From the NCBI GenBank assembly GCA_003210795.1, contig QCUJ01000007.1:1-58679 (forward strand): 58,679 nucleotides of DNA. Reading direction: 5' to 3'. Below are positions 28,421 through 36,930 of the stretch, in pieces (within the stretch, counting starts at the first letter, position 1; every line of letters begins with the position of its first letter). The translations under genes were made by a program, and so were the position numbers. The notes beneath the pieces are model-generated. The model made no database searches. It saw only the letters and a list, made by a program, of their open reading frames with translations, and was not told the DNA's origin. This DNA is from Synechococcus sp. AG-679-B05 (GTDB lineage: Bacteria; Cyanobacteriota; Cyanobacteriia; PCC-6307; Cyanobiaceae).

Positions 28421-28567
28421 TCAAGATCGAGGCGGCGTTTGCTTGTTTTGCTGACCATCGGAGTTGGATTGAGGCTTAGCAGCTGCCTTGGAAGCCAAAG
28501 AGGCTTCAAGGCGTTGAAGCTGTGCTTCGCGGAGAGCTGCTGGAATACTCAGAGTGGGGTCTGTCAT
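28421..28567 (-). CDS. Candidate small protein, 48 aa
   Basis: The ATG at 28567 begins MTDPTLSIPAALREAQLQRL, an amphipathic helix. A low-complexity Ala/Gln/Ser/Lys tail follows (SKAAAKPQSNSDGQQNKQ). The composition resembles small acidic-basic proteins of picocyanobacteria, but no family is recognised. It lies downstream of the Hli gene group on the same strand. Confidence 0.4.
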   Translation of the reverse strand: MTDPTLSIPAALREAQLQRLEASLASKAAAKPQSNSDGQQNKQTPPRS

Positions 28568-28797
28568 CGATTGGCTTTCCCGACTGCAGCTTGCACAAAG
28601 CGACGTACGGACGGAAGTGGGCCTTGAAATCCGAGAACGTGCAAAACATAAGAAGGCTGAGCCCCCAAGCCACTGGTGAAAATGCCTAGATCAGCAACCC
28701 GTAACAACGACGGTCACATAAGGCACAGATCTTCGACTTGAACGTCTATTCCAGGCAATTCACGCCTACTGACGCCCGCCCATCTGCCCGGAACGAA

Positions 28798-28998
28798 CTA
28801 AACGCTGGCCTCCAGTGTCAAAGCAGAGCTCATACGCTTCTCTTCCTGGACGAGGAAATCAGCCCACATGCCCACAAGGAAGCTGAGTGTGTTCAGCGCA
28901 CGAACTTGCTCCTTGGAACCAGGGCTCGTGTACTTGAAATCCATGAACACCTGATCAGCGACACGCTGTTGTTCTCTGCATCGATTGTCGATCGACAT
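28798..28998 (-). CDS. Small hypothetical protein in Hli operon, 66 aa
   Basis: The third gene of a leftward unit with the Hli protein at 29314. The ATG at 28998 lies two bases after the stop of the 39-residue gene. The protein has a central hydrophobic stretch (ALNTLSFLVGMWADFLV) flanked by charged residues, possibly a membrane-associated helix. Function unknown; its place after hli suggests light- or stress-linked expression. Confidence 0.55.
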   Translation of the reverse strand: MSIDNRCREQQRVADQVFMDFKYTSPGSKEQVRALNTLSFLVGMWADFLVQEEKRMSSALTLEASV

Positions 28999-29000
28999 CG

Positions 29001-29120
29001 TTAGCTCTGCCTCTGAATGACTGGGATATCCGTGGGCTGTGCCAGAACATAGAGAACAGCGGATGTCAGCAGTCCGGCAGCCGCAACCAGTCCCCAGATG
29101 GCGGTTGAATAATCAGTCAT
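29001..29120 (-). CDS. Single-span membrane microprotein, 39 aa
   Basis: Its ATG overlaps the Hli stop codon (TGATG), implying coupled translation. The 39 residues hold one membrane helix (YSTAIWGLVAAAGLLTSAVLYVLA) and a short polar tail. It resembles the small single-helix subunits found in thylakoid complexes; the role is unknown. Confidence 0.6.
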   Translation of the reverse strand: MTDYSTAIWGLVAAAGLLTSAVLYVLAQPTDIPVIQRQS

Positions 29121-29314
29121 CAGTTGCCACCAAAAAAGCCGAAGGTGACCTGACTCACAATGCCCTGTCCTGTGATTGCTTCAGTCAGCAGACCAATCAC
29201 GAATCCGAGCATCGCCACGCGACCATTCAGACGCTCAGCGCCCTGGCGACGCTCAGACTGAATTTGCGCGGCAGCTGCAACCTGGTACCAGCTATCACCA
29301 GAGCCCGAAGTCAT
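29120..29314 (-). CDS. hli: High-light-inducible protein (Hli/Scp)
   Basis: A 64-residue one-helix chlorophyll-binding protein. The generic Chl-binding motif ERLNGRVAMLGFVIGLLTE is at about residues 27-45, followed by TGQGI, both diagnostic for Hlips. They bind chlorophyll and carotenoid near photosystem II assembly sites and quench excess energy. The N-terminal 25 residues are polar and Gln-rich. First gene of a three-gene unit with two microproteins. Confidence 0.9.
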   Translation of the reverse strand: MTSGSGDSWYQVAAAAQIQSERRQGAERLNGRVAMLGFVIGLLTEAITGQGIVSQVTFGFFGGN

Positions 29315-30061
29315 TACGTTTAAGCAGATGAAGAAACATTAAGCGCTCTGTTACGAGATGTAAATAGGCGTATTTGCCTGCCCCTGCCCGCCGGGGCCTT
29401 TTGTCTGGAACGCTTCTCACCTCTTCGTGACCAACAGATGAATGGGGAGAGCTCTGCGGAGTGGCCAGCTATCCCCAGCTTGATCGCTGAAACAACAACA
29501 CCTCAGGCGCAGTAGGGCAGCCCCCTCTACAAACGGGGCTCAATTGCCAGCCGTCTGATCAGGGAAAGGACTGCGGAGACCGCGAGAAGAGGTTGCCCTT
29601 CCCGAGCGATGCGGTAGCTGCAAGGTAAAGCTCGTTCACCCATCTCCAGATGGGCCATACGCACTTGTTTTCTTCAGATTTAAACAGCGCAGAACGTTGT
29701 CTCCCGCGATCGCTCGCACGGGAGACGGGGTTCTGCCGGCCCTCGGATCGCTCTCCCGAGACCGTCGCGTGTGGATGAACTCCCCATGTCCGCGCCGCAC
29801 AAATATGAAGGCCATTCGAAGGAATTGCAACCGATCTTTTGACCATTTCCTGGAACCCAAAAAATCCCCGCAAAGCCTCATGTCTTTGGTGTGGAAGAGC
29901 ACGGACATCCGGCTCCAGGCATGACCAAAAACTTGTAGTCGCCTGCCTTCTCGGACTTTAGGGACGAGATGAGTGACCTGTTCAACATGACCACGGCGAT
30001 CACCTGTCATCGGCGTTGGGCCGTGACTCAAGTTATCACCACGATGACAATGGCTTAGGAC
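29315..30061. other. Intergenic stretch between the two hli genes
   Basis: No convincing gene. It holds a rightward terminator-like hairpin at 29380-29404 and a second hairpin AGCCCC/GGGGCT around 29519-29540 without a T run. Long frames across it (for example leftward 29636-30172) have composition unlike protein. Confidence 0.4.
29380..29404 (+). terminator. Terminator-like hairpin
   Basis: GCCCC, an eight-base loop and GGGGC are followed by CTTTTG on the rightward strand. No rightward gene precedes it, so it could end an antisense or small RNA arising over the hli promoter region. Confidence 0.4.
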
Positions 30062-30085
30062 AAAAAACCCTGCCAATGGCAGGGG
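30062..30085 (-). terminator. Terminator of the second hli gene
   Basis: Read leftward, CCCTGCC-ATT-GGCAGGG is followed by six T. It lies about 35 bases past the stop of the hli gene at 30121-30264. Confidence 0.85.
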
Positions 30086-30120
30086 AGATTGTTGAAGCGT
30101 CTGAGGCCGTGAAGACAGAT

Positions 30121-30264
30121 TCAGCCAAAAATGCCGAAGACCTGCTGAATAATCCCTTGGCCAGTGATCCACTCTGTTGCCAAGCCAATCGCCAGACCGA
30201 GCATTGCAACTCTGCCGTTCAGCTTTTCAGAAAAGACCTTTGCGGGATCTGGAGTGTTGGACAT
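30121..30264 (-). CDS. hli: High-light-inducible protein (Hli/Scp), short form
   Basis: A 47-residue Hlip starting MSNTPDPAKVFSEKLNGRVA. The Chl-binding motif EKLNGRVAMLGLAIGLATE is complete, followed by WITGQGI. It is transcribed alone with a strong terminator directly downstream. Short single-helix Hlips of this type are typical of marine Synechococcus and Prochlorococcus. Confidence 0.92.
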   Translation of the reverse strand: MSNTPDPAKVFSEKLNGRVAMLGLAIGLATEWITGQGIIQQVFGIFG

Positions 30265-30394
30265 AAAAAAAGAAGCTAGTCCGATCAATGTAAAGAGATG
30301 TAAAGAAGACTTGATGTGTTATTTGTTACGCGCTGGCCTTGGAGTCCCAGGTTGTCGAGGAGCGAGAGGTCCGCAGGAGATGCTTTAGTGAACA

Positions 30395-30460
30395 TGTGGG
30401 CCTCCTCGCACAAGGATCCACACCTCACACACATCGAGCCCCTCACAAAGGGGCTTTTTT
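30395..30460 (+). ncRNA. Candidate small RNA with strong terminator (Yfr1-like motif)
   Basis: An unpaired pyrimidine/purine stretch ACACCTCACACAC is followed by a perfect hairpin AGCCCC-TCACAAA-GGGGCT and six T (30437-30460), with no gene ending upstream on this strand. The unpaired motif resembles the core of the cyanobacterial sRNA Yfr1 (ACUCCUCACAC), differing at one position, but the Yfr1 locus is usually elsewhere. The start is a guess; a TTTAGT-like -10 lies near 30384. Confidence 0.5.
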
Positions 30461-30516
30461 GTACTCGATTGGCGGACGATTCCACGCTGGATTGAGCTAT
30501 GGCTTACGGCATCAAT

Positions 30517-30828
30517 TCAGTCGTGAGAATCAAAATCCCCCCAGATCAACTGGCATTCATTGGTTCTGGAGGAAAGCAACAGGACCATATCTTTGCCGTG
30601 GGCGTTCAGACCGGTCTGCTCCCGCACCAGATCTGTACTGGCGAGTGCCAAGCCGCCTGTTTCCGTAAACAGCACAGGCAGCGAACCGGGATGACCGCGC
30701 ATCCCCTGCAGATCGAGAGCCTGCCTCACAGCGCGCTGAGCGCGATCGGTTCCCAGCCGCTCGACGAAGGACGGCCAAAGGTGATTGACGGGCACTAATG
30801 CCGCAAAGTCAAGCTGGGAATCGGGCAT
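30517..30828 (-). CDS. Hypothetical protein, 103 aa
   Basis: A soluble 103-residue protein with a leucine-rich middle (DRAQRAVRQALDLQGMRGHP) and strand-like C-terminal half (GSLPVLFTETGGLALASTDL). Its ATG overlaps the stop of the preceding gene (TAATG), so translation is probably coupled. No family recognised. Confidence 0.6.
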   Translation of the reverse strand: MPDSQLDFAALVPVNHLWPSFVERLGTDRAQRAVRQALDLQGMRGHPGSLPVLFTETGGLALASTDLVREQTGLNAHGKDMVLLLSSRTNECQLIWGDFDSHD

Positions 30829-31085
30829 TACGACGGCAGCAGTGCGATCGCTTCAGAAATCATCTGCGGAGTCACCGCAATGGTCTCCAGGGGATCGACA
30901 TTGTCCAGATAAGCGTCGAAGGAAGCAAATCGCTCGACCTTCGGATCTGCACCATCGGCTCCGCAGGCTTCCAACCAGTTGCCGTCTTTCGGTTTGACCG
31001 CCAAATAAGCCTGAAGAGCTTCCTCGAGATCACCGCCATCCCCGATGCCTTCCCCATGCCAGATCGCTTCGAAGAATTCAGACAT
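30828..31085 (-). CDS. Small acidic hypothetical protein, 85 aa
   Basis: From the ATG at 31085 (MSEFFEAIWHGEGIGDGGDL) the protein is acidic (AYLDNVDPLETIAVTPQMIS) and likely a small soluble domain. A longer in-frame extension to 31250 overlaps dnaG and looks non-coding. It lies 52 bases after dnaG on the same strand and overlaps the next gene by one base. Confidence 0.6.
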   Translation of the reverse strand: MSEFFEAIWHGEGIGDGGDLEEALQAYLAVKPKDGNWLEACGADGADPKVERFASFDAYLDNVDPLETIAVTPQMISEAIALLPS

Positions 31086-31137
31086 GTGGAAAGGAACGGA
31101 AGGGCGCTGGACGCACTGAAGAAGCGTATCGGGACGA

Positions 31138-33189
31138 TTAAGCGACTTTTCCGAACCCACCGCGACGTTGCTCATCGAGATGAAGGATGTGCTTGCGCTC
31201 GGAGTAGTACAGCTCCTGATAACGCAGGGCATCACTGTTGAGATTGTCAAACAGTGTCTGAATGCGTACCTCCATGTCGGTCCCAGCGTCTGGATCAGTG
31301 TCCGCGGAGGAGGACTGCTCTATCAATACAGCGATGCAAGATTCAAGGGTCTGCAGCCGTTGGCCTCCCCACGCCTCGAGCAGATGTCGACATCGCTTGA
31401 GACTTTTCTGACGTTCCAGCAGCGCTGTGATGCCTCGCAACTGCTCCAACGGCTCGGCCAGAGCCAGGCGCTGGAGTTCGCCAGGTTCCAGCAGAGGCGT
31501 CAGGCGGGACACCAGTGCACTGTTCTCCAACAACAACTGATCGGTTAGCAAGCGGGGTAGGTCCAGATTGTCGAGACCTTCGCCGGATTCATCACCGCGA
31601 CTGATGGCCTCCAGTCGTCCTTCGCCGATGTTCGACTCCTCGAGCTCAGTGAGTGCTGCCCAGAGATGACGATGATGTGGGATGGCGAAATCCTCCAGTT
31701 CACGCTGCCGGAGCTCCTGCCGGATGGTGGGACGGTGACGGGGGCAATGGAGATAGAGCCGAAGGAGATCGGCTTCACATCGTTCGCGCTGACTGGTGTC
31801 TCCAGGTTGCTCATGGCGGCTGGAACGTCCATGCCAGCGCTGGCCCTTGACCTGCTGCCGTAAATCCTCCTCGAGCTGCAGCGCCAAACGGCCCTGCCCA
31901 CCGCTGAGCCGTTCAGCCACCCGTTGCAGGTAGTGGGTGCGAACAGCGGACTGCGGCAGTTTGCCCAGCAGATCGACCAGCGCCGCGACCGCCTGCTGGA
32001 ACTGATCAGCCCTGGAGAGATCACGTTCCGCAAGAGCCTGCTCGATCTGCCAATCGAGCCAGAGCGGAGCCTGATCGAGAAGTGCCCGGTAGTCGCCAGC
32101 ACCATGATCCTTGAGGAACTCATCCGGATCCTTGCCGGAGGGGAGATGGAGAACCCGCAGCTCCAGTTGGCCCTGCAAAGCCAGCTGCTCCACCTCACCG
32201 ATGGCACGGTTGGCAGCGCGAACACCTGCTCCATCGGCGTCGAAATTGAGAACAATCCGCTTGCCATCGCTGACGCGACAAAGCTGGGTGATCTGTTGAC
32301 TGCTGAGGGCGGTCCCCAGAGAGGCCACAGCATTGGTGATGCCAGAGGCATGCAGCGCAATCACATCGAAATAGCCTTCGACAACAACGGCGCGGTCGTC
32401 CTTGCGAATGGCATTGGTGGCCTTGTCGAGTCCGAAAAGATGCTTGCCCTTCTCGAACAGCTCCGTTTCAGGAGAGTTGAGGTATTTCGGTTCGCTGCCA
32501 TCGAGGCTGCGACCACCGAAGCCGATCACACGACCCTGGCGATCGTGAATCGGCACGATCACACGATGGCGGAAACGGTCGTAAAAACCGTTGCCTCCCT
32601 TGCGAGGAACCACAAGCCCGGCAGCTTCCAACAGCTCGGGCGAACACCCTTCAACCTGCTGAAGATGTTTGAGCAGACCATCCCACTGGTCTGGGGCATA
32701 ACCGAGCTCGAACGTCTCCTGAGTGGCCATGCTCAGGCCACGGGTTTCACTCAGATAAACCTGAGCCTGCTGACCGGCAGGACTGAGCAACTGGGTGCGA
32801 AACCAGCCAGAAGCGAGAGCCAGAACGCGCTGTAGCTTCTCCCGTCGTGAAAGCTGCTGTCGCAGACGCTCCTGCTGAGGACCATCAACGGTCTCAACCG
32901 GGACCTGATAACGCCGTGCCAGATCGAGAACCACATCACTGAAGCTCTGCCTCTGAAACTCCATCAGGAACTTGATGGAATTTCCGCCAGCACCACAGGA
33001 GAAGCAGTAATAGAACTGCTTGGCGGGGGAGACCGTCATCGAGGGCTTGCTGTCGTCGTGAAACGGACAGATGCCCACAAATTCACGGCCCTTTTTCTTG
33101 AGCACGACGTGCTCACCAACCACATCAACAATGTCCGCCCGTTCCTTGACGGCGTCGATCGTTCGGGGATGGAGCCGGGCAGTGACCAT
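31138..33189 (-). CDS. dnaG: DNA primase
   Basis: Synthesises RNA primers for replication. The 683 residues show the N-terminal CHC2 zinc ribbon (CPFHDDSKPS and YYCFSCGAGG, residues about 41-66), the linker to the Toprim RNA-polymerase core (VVEGYFDVIALH, then LNFDADGAG), and a C-terminal DnaB-interaction region. The ATG at 33189 fits. Long rightward frames opposite it are shadows. Confidence 0.96.
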   Translation of the reverse strand: MVTARLHPRTIDAVKERADIVDVVGEHVVLKKKGREFVGICPFHDDSKPSMTVSPAKQFYYCFSCGAGGNSIKFLMEFQRQSFSDVVLDLARRYQVPVETVDGPQQERLRQQLSRREKLQRVLALASGWFRTQLLSPAGQQAQVYLSETRGLSMATQETFELGYAPDQWDGLLKHLQQVEGCSPELLEAAGLVVPRKGGNGFYDRFRHRVIVPIHDRQGRVIGFGGRSLDGSEPKYLNSPETELFEKGKHLFGLDKATNAIRKDDRAVVVEGYFDVIALHASGITNAVASLGTALSSQQITQLCRVSDGKRIVLNFDADGAGVRAANRAIGEVEQLALQGQLELRVLHLPSGKDPDEFLKDHGAGDYRALLDQAPLWLDWQIEQALAERDLSRADQFQQAVAALVDLLGKLPQSAVRTHYLQRVAERLSGGQGRLALQLEEDLRQQVKGQRWHGRSSRHEQPGDTSQRERCEADLLRLYLHCPRHRPTIRQELRQRELEDFAIPHHRHLWAALTELEESNIGEGRLEAISRGDESGEGLDNLDLPRLLTDQLLLENSALVSRLTPLLEPGELQRLALAEPLEQLRGITALLERQKSLKRCRHLLEAWGGQRLQTLESCIAVLIEQSSSADTDPDAGTDMEVRIQTLFDNLNSDALRYQELYYSERKHILHLDEQRRGGFGKVA

Positions 33190-33247
33190 GGTTCCATTCT
33201 GGGAAGTCGCAGGATGCCGTCAAACAACCCGGAGCAGAAAACGAAAA

Positions 33248-34135
33248 ATGGATGATCAGAGCCAGCACTGGTGGCAAACCTCAGAGATGCAGGGGGGAAG
33301 GGCTCTGATCCTGAGCTCGCTTGCCTTCAGCCTGATGACGATCTGCGTCAAGCAGCTGGGTGGAAGACTGCCCGTGAGTGAGATCGTTCTGATGCGATCG
33401 CTGGTGAGCATCGGACTCACCGGTGCGGCGATGCGGATCTATGGCATCAGTCCACTGGGCAAAAACAGACGTCTGCTGCTGATCCGAGGTCTTTCTGGAA
33501 GCATCGCGTTGCTCTGCTTCTTCGAAGCCATCACCAACCTGCCATTGGCATCGGCAACGGTGCTGCAATACACCTACCCAACGTTCACGGCAGCTGCTGC
33601 GTGGTTGTTGCTGAGGGAAAAGTTGCGTCGAAGAATTGCTCTTGCCGTTTTGCTGGGCTGGGTTGGGGTGATCTGCGTGATCCAACCGCCATGGATGGGA
33701 GCAGATCTGGCGGGGTTGCCGCTGAAACCAGTACTTCTCGGCGTAGCGGGTGCTCTGTTCACAGCACTGGCATACGTCAGTGTGAGACGACTTTCGTCAA
33801 CGGAACATCCACTGGTGATCATTCTGTACTTCCCGTTGGTCTCCGTTCCGCTGACACTCCCGGCAGTTGTTCAGAGCGGGGTCTGGCCGTCAGGGCTCGA
33901 CTGGTTTTGGCTGTTGGGAGTCGGAGTCTTGACCCAATTGGGTCAGATCTGGGTGACAAAAGGGCTCAGCTGCTTGCCTGCTGCCAGAGCCACATCCTTG
34001 AACTATGTGCAAGTCGTTTTCGCAGCCACATGGGGATGGATTTGCTTTGAAGAAGGGGTTACATCCCTCAGCTTTTTGGGCGCATTCCTGGTGTTAGTGG
34101 CCTCATGCATCAGTTTGTCTGCACGACGATCCTGA
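33248..34135 (+). CDS. EamA/DMT-superfamily transporter
   Basis: From the ATG at 33248 the protein has 295 residues and about ten spans (GGRALILSSLAFSLMTICVK at the start, LLGVGVLTQLGQIWVTKGLS later). Two EamA repeats are visible, with the LPLASATVLQYTYPTF block typical of the DMT family. Substrate unknown. It is divergent from dnaG and ends directly against the convergent lipoprotein gene, with no terminator between. Confidence 0.85.
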   Translation: MDDQSQHWWQTSEMQGGRALILSSLAFSLMTICVKQLGGRLPVSEIVLMRSLVSIGLTGAAMRIYGISPLGKNRRLLLIRGLSGSIALLCFFEAITNLPLASATVLQYTYPTFTAAAAWLLLREKLRRRIALAVLLGWVGVICVIQPPWMGADLAGLPLKPVLLGVAGALFTALAYVSVRRLSSTEHPLVIILYFPLVSVPLTLPAVVQSGVWPSGLDWFWLLGVGVLTQLGQIWVTKGLSCLPAARATSLNYVQVVFAATWGWICFEEGVTSLSFLGAFLVLVASCISLSARRS

Positions 34136-34579
34136 TCAACTCACAGGGAGACCCAACGGATACAGCAACCAGTGCTGAACATCGTCACCTTGCCCACCGA
34201 CAGGCCTGGCCAGAGTCCAACCATCACCACGTTGGCCACGCTGCAAATACAACTCAAAAGCACTATCCACCCGAATGGAATCCTGCGGAAGCTGCCAATC
34301 AAAACTGCCCTCGAGATGAACAAAACGCTCACTTTCAACCTGTACATCGTCATGGTGAGTCACCCGAACGCGACTGACCTTTGGAATATTGGTCATTGGG
34401 TCTAGACCCAGACTCTCTGAAATAGATGCCTGAGTAGCGATAATCTGCGCCTGGAGAGCTTCAATGACAATATTTCTTGGAGGCTGAGAAGTCCATGAAC
34501 AAGAAATTAATAGAAGGGAAATTAAAAAGAGACTGACAACACTTCGACCAATAGAAATTATGGAAATGTTTGCAGACAT
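34136..34579 (-). CDS. Putative lipoprotein at the end of the transport operon
   Basis: A 147-residue protein with a lipoprotein signal (lipobox LLISC, Cys at about 27) and a beta-rich soluble part (VSRVRVTHHDDVQVESERF, then SFDWQLPQDSIRV). Its ATG overlaps the stop of the symporter gene (TGATG), so it is translated with it. A helper for the symporter or binding protein is plausible; the family is not recognised. Confidence 0.65.
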   Translation of the reverse strand: MSANISIISIGRSVVSLFLISLLLISCSWTSQPPRNIVIEALQAQIIATQASISESLGLDPMTNIPKVSRVRVTHHDDVQVESERFVHLEGSFDWQLPQDSIRVDSAFELYLQRGQRGDGWTLARPVGGQGDDVQHWLLYPLGLPVS

Positions 34580-35967
34580 CAGCCCACTTCAAAAACTGAA
34601 TCATCAGAGCTCTGGGCAAGCAAACCTAGATTTGTATCCGAGGGATTGGAATCACTCGCAGGCGAAGATCTGACTGAAGAAATCACAGAAATCGACATTG
34701 CCAGAACACCGGTTGTCGCTGCACGAGGCAATGTAAGGATTGGATCAATCGCCAGGAGAAGGACAAGAACAGGAGGGGCGGGAACCTGAAAGTAGAGTAA
34801 AGCAACTGCAATGGTTGGGACAGTTGCAACACCTGTTAATCCAGCAGCCGAAATACCGGTAACGATACCGAGCGCTGCAACTTCCGCCAGCCTAAATGGC
34901 GTAAGTGCAACATCATAAAGATTTAGAGCAAAAATAATTGCTATCACGTTGTAAGTAACATTGCCAAGCCGAGCAATTAACAAACTCAATGAAGCTGAAG
35001 CTTCCACCTCAGATTCATCTCGACCCATCGATTTCAGAGTTTGGAACATCAAAGGGTATGCCGTCATACTACTGCCTGTAGACAAACTGAGCAGGAAAAT
35101 AGAATCAACAGGATTCACATTCAGGCCGGCTCTCTCTCTGGACGAAGTGAAACGGCGAAAGACAAGTCTTGAGACTCCAAGGGAAGCAACAGCCGTCAAG
35201 AAAACGCAAATAGTGAAATTAAGCAGCGCAACCACGATCTCAGCATTAATCGTTGAAACTGCTCCTGCAATAAGACAAATAAGGACAAGCGGAGCAAGAT
35301 TAAGAACGATATAGAGCAACTGAACGGAAATAGTGTTAACGCTACGCAGCAAAGTGATTAGCGGCTGCGTAAGATCTCGCTTCAAACGAGAGATCGCAAG
35401 ACCTGCAAGGATCGATCCGCTGATAACTTTTAAAGTTTGCCCAGAAGAGGCATCAGCAAAAATATTACTTGGAATGATGTTTGCAATCCAAAGGCTATTA
35501 ACCGTTGATTCAACAATGGGTATTTCTCCAACACGAATATCGGTTACGTCTAACATAAAACGGCCAATCGATAACTTTGCATCAGGAGAAAGAACTCCGG
35601 GAGCTTGGTACAGTGAAAGCAAGAGCGCAAGTACCGAGCCAAACAAAAGAGCGATAGACAAAGACACCACAAATCGACTCGAAAAGCGAAAACGATCCTC
35701 TCGACTACGCTCAGATACGCTAAAGATATTGGCAATTGATATCATTACAGCAGTCAGCACCAAGGGTATTGCTGGAAATGCGATGATCTGAACCATCGCC
35801 ACTCCTGCATCATTAAAAGTAGCAGCAGTCGAGGGAGGAATAAGCCTCCCCAAGATAATCGAGAAAGGAAGGATGTAAAAGAAGAAATTGCGCGGTTTTC
35901 GAAGTAACGGAAGAATGGCAAATATCCGTTGATAAATGCTTTTTTCAGACGGAGTTGTGGCTGTCAT
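34579..35967 (-). CDS. Divergent DAACS/SDF-family cation symporter
   Basis: A 462-residue protein of the dicarboxylate/amino acid:cation symporter family (PF00375). The family block ANIIPSNIFADASSGQTLKV and the helical-hairpin 1 region LSLSTGSSMTAYPLMF are present. The usual TM7 NMDGT signature reads RLGNVTYNVIA, and the substrate-binding end of TM8 reads DPILTLPRAATTG instead of the D..RT..N pattern, so the substrate is likely unusual. The first bases overlap the stop of the binding-protein gene (ATGA), implying a functional pair. Na+ coupling fits the neighbouring Mrp antiporter. Confidence 0.85.
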   Translation of the reverse strand: MTATTPSEKSIYQRIFAILPLLRKPRNFFFYILPFSIILGRLIPPSTAATFNDAGVAMVQIIAFPAIPLVLTAVMISIANIFSVSERSREDRFRFSSRFVVSLSIALLFGSVLALLLSLYQAPGVLSPDAKLSIGRFMLDVTDIRVGEIPIVESTVNSLWIANIIPSNIFADASSGQTLKVISGSILAGLAISRLKRDLTQPLITLLRSVNTISVQLLYIVLNLAPLVLICLIAGAVSTINAEIVVALLNFTICVFLTAVASLGVSRLVFRRFTSSRERAGLNVNPVDSIFLLSLSTGSSMTAYPLMFQTLKSMGRDESEVEASASLSLLIARLGNVTYNVIAIIFALNLYDVALTPFRLAEVAALGIVTGISAAGLTGVATVPTIAVALLYFQVPAPPVLVLLLAIDPILTLPRAATTGVLAMSISVISSVRSSPASDSNPSDTNLGLLAQSSDDSVFEVG

Positions 35968-36845
35968 GAGTCGGAAGGAAGATAAAAGGCTTGGAAATCA
36001 TCAAGAATATTCTTATCGGATTTAATTCCACCCCATTCACGTTTTAGATAATTATCTAGAAAATCAGAAAACCCAACCTTACCTTTTTCAGACAAATATA
36101 TACTTTTCCGATCAATTATGTCGTCAAAAAGTATTGGCACAAATTTCAAGGACAAAACAGGTTTCTCATAAACAATCGGTTTTATTTCAGTCGCATCACG
36201 ATAAATGGCATCAATTTTTGGACCATCAGACTTGGCGTCGTGATTTGTAAGAGCTTTTTTTGCTGCAGACCAGTTCTTAAAACCAACAAACTCAGCATTC
36301 GGAAAATTTGCCCTGCTTTCAGTTTCCCAGGTAGAGTTTTCAATCGACCCAACCCTCATCTTGGCATTTCTTAGAACATCGCCAAATTTTGGATCATCTG
36401 GATCAGTACCTAGGGATGAAATAAAACTACGGTCAGCCAAAAGTGCATGCCGAAAACTTAAATATTGAATAGGGAAAGCATCAAATAGACGTTTATATGT
36501 AAGGCCCAATTTGCCAATCGCAATATCGAAATCATCAGCACCAACTCGCTGAACTAATTCGTTAAAGCTTGTGGATGAACGATCGAACTGAACGTCAACG
36601 CCCAGCTTTTCAGCCAATCCGGTTGCCAAGTCAACATCGTAACCCTGTAAATCATCAGAGCCAGGATCCAGATAATAAGCAGGTGGAGTGTTATAAGGAG
36701 GTAAGCCTACTTTTAAAAAGCCACGCTGTTGAATTTCATCAATAAAACTGTTTTCAGCGGCACAGACCTGCAATGGAAACAAAAGGAATACAGCACAAAG
36801 AGCTGTTAACAAAAAACGCAGAAGAAGCCGAAACATATGTGGCAA
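35964..36845 (-). CDS. Periplasmic solute-binding protein (family 3-like)
   Basis: A 293-residue protein with a signal peptide ending near CAA-EN (about residue 30). The mature part follows extracellular solute-binding family 3: LKVGLPPYNTPPAYYLDPGS, GYDVDLATGLAEKLGVDVQF and DFDIAIGKLGLTYKR. Such proteins usually serve ABC importers of polar amino acids. Here there is no ABC subunit; instead the gene overlaps an SDF-type symporter by four bases. A promoter-like pair lies just upstream. Confidence 0.85.
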   Translation of the reverse strand: MPHMFRLLLRFLLTALCAVFLLFPLQVCAAENSFIDEIQQRGFLKVGLPPYNTPPAYYLDPGSDDLQGYDVDLATGLAEKLGVDVQFDRSSTSFNELVQRVGADDFDIAIGKLGLTYKRLFDAFPIQYLSFRHALLADRSFISSLGTDPDDPKFGDVLRNAKMRVGSIENSTWETESRANFPNAEFVGFKNWSAAKKALTNHDAKSDGPKIDAIYRDATEIKPIVYEKPVLSLKFVPILFDDIIDRKSIYLSEKGKVGFSDFLDNYLKREWGGIKSDKNILDDFQAFYLPSDS

Positions 36846-36876
36846 CGAGGTGCTAGAGAGCCTAGGATCATTTTAA

Positions 36877-36905
36877 ATTCTAGGTCGCGATTTAACCTTT
36901 GGCAA
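36877..36905 (-). promoter_or_regulatory. Sigma-70-like promoter before the binding-protein gene
   Basis: Read leftward: TTGCCA (36905-36900), a 17-base spacer, then TAGAAT (36882-36877), about 30 bases before the ATG of the solute-binding-protein gene. This lies in the 85-base gap after the ComA-like gene and suggests an internal start for the binding-protein/symporter/lipoprotein genes. Confidence 0.5.
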
Positions 36906-36930
36906 TCAATGATTTCTAATAAAATAAAAG

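Noticed and set aside
29636-30172. Leftward 178-codon frame overlapping the second hli gene's end
   Set aside because: Composition is rich in Arg, His and Ser without domain pattern, and it runs across the hli terminator and overlaps hli in another frame.
30395-30460. Naming the candidate RNA yfr1 outright
   Set aside because: The motif differs from the known ACUCCUCACAC core and the genomic neighbourhood is not the usual one, so only a likeness is claimed.
31924-32835. Long rightward open frame of 303 codons opposite dnaG
   Set aside because: It is the antisense of a clear primase gene, with no recognisable motif and no ribosome site; a shadow of GC-rich coding sequence.
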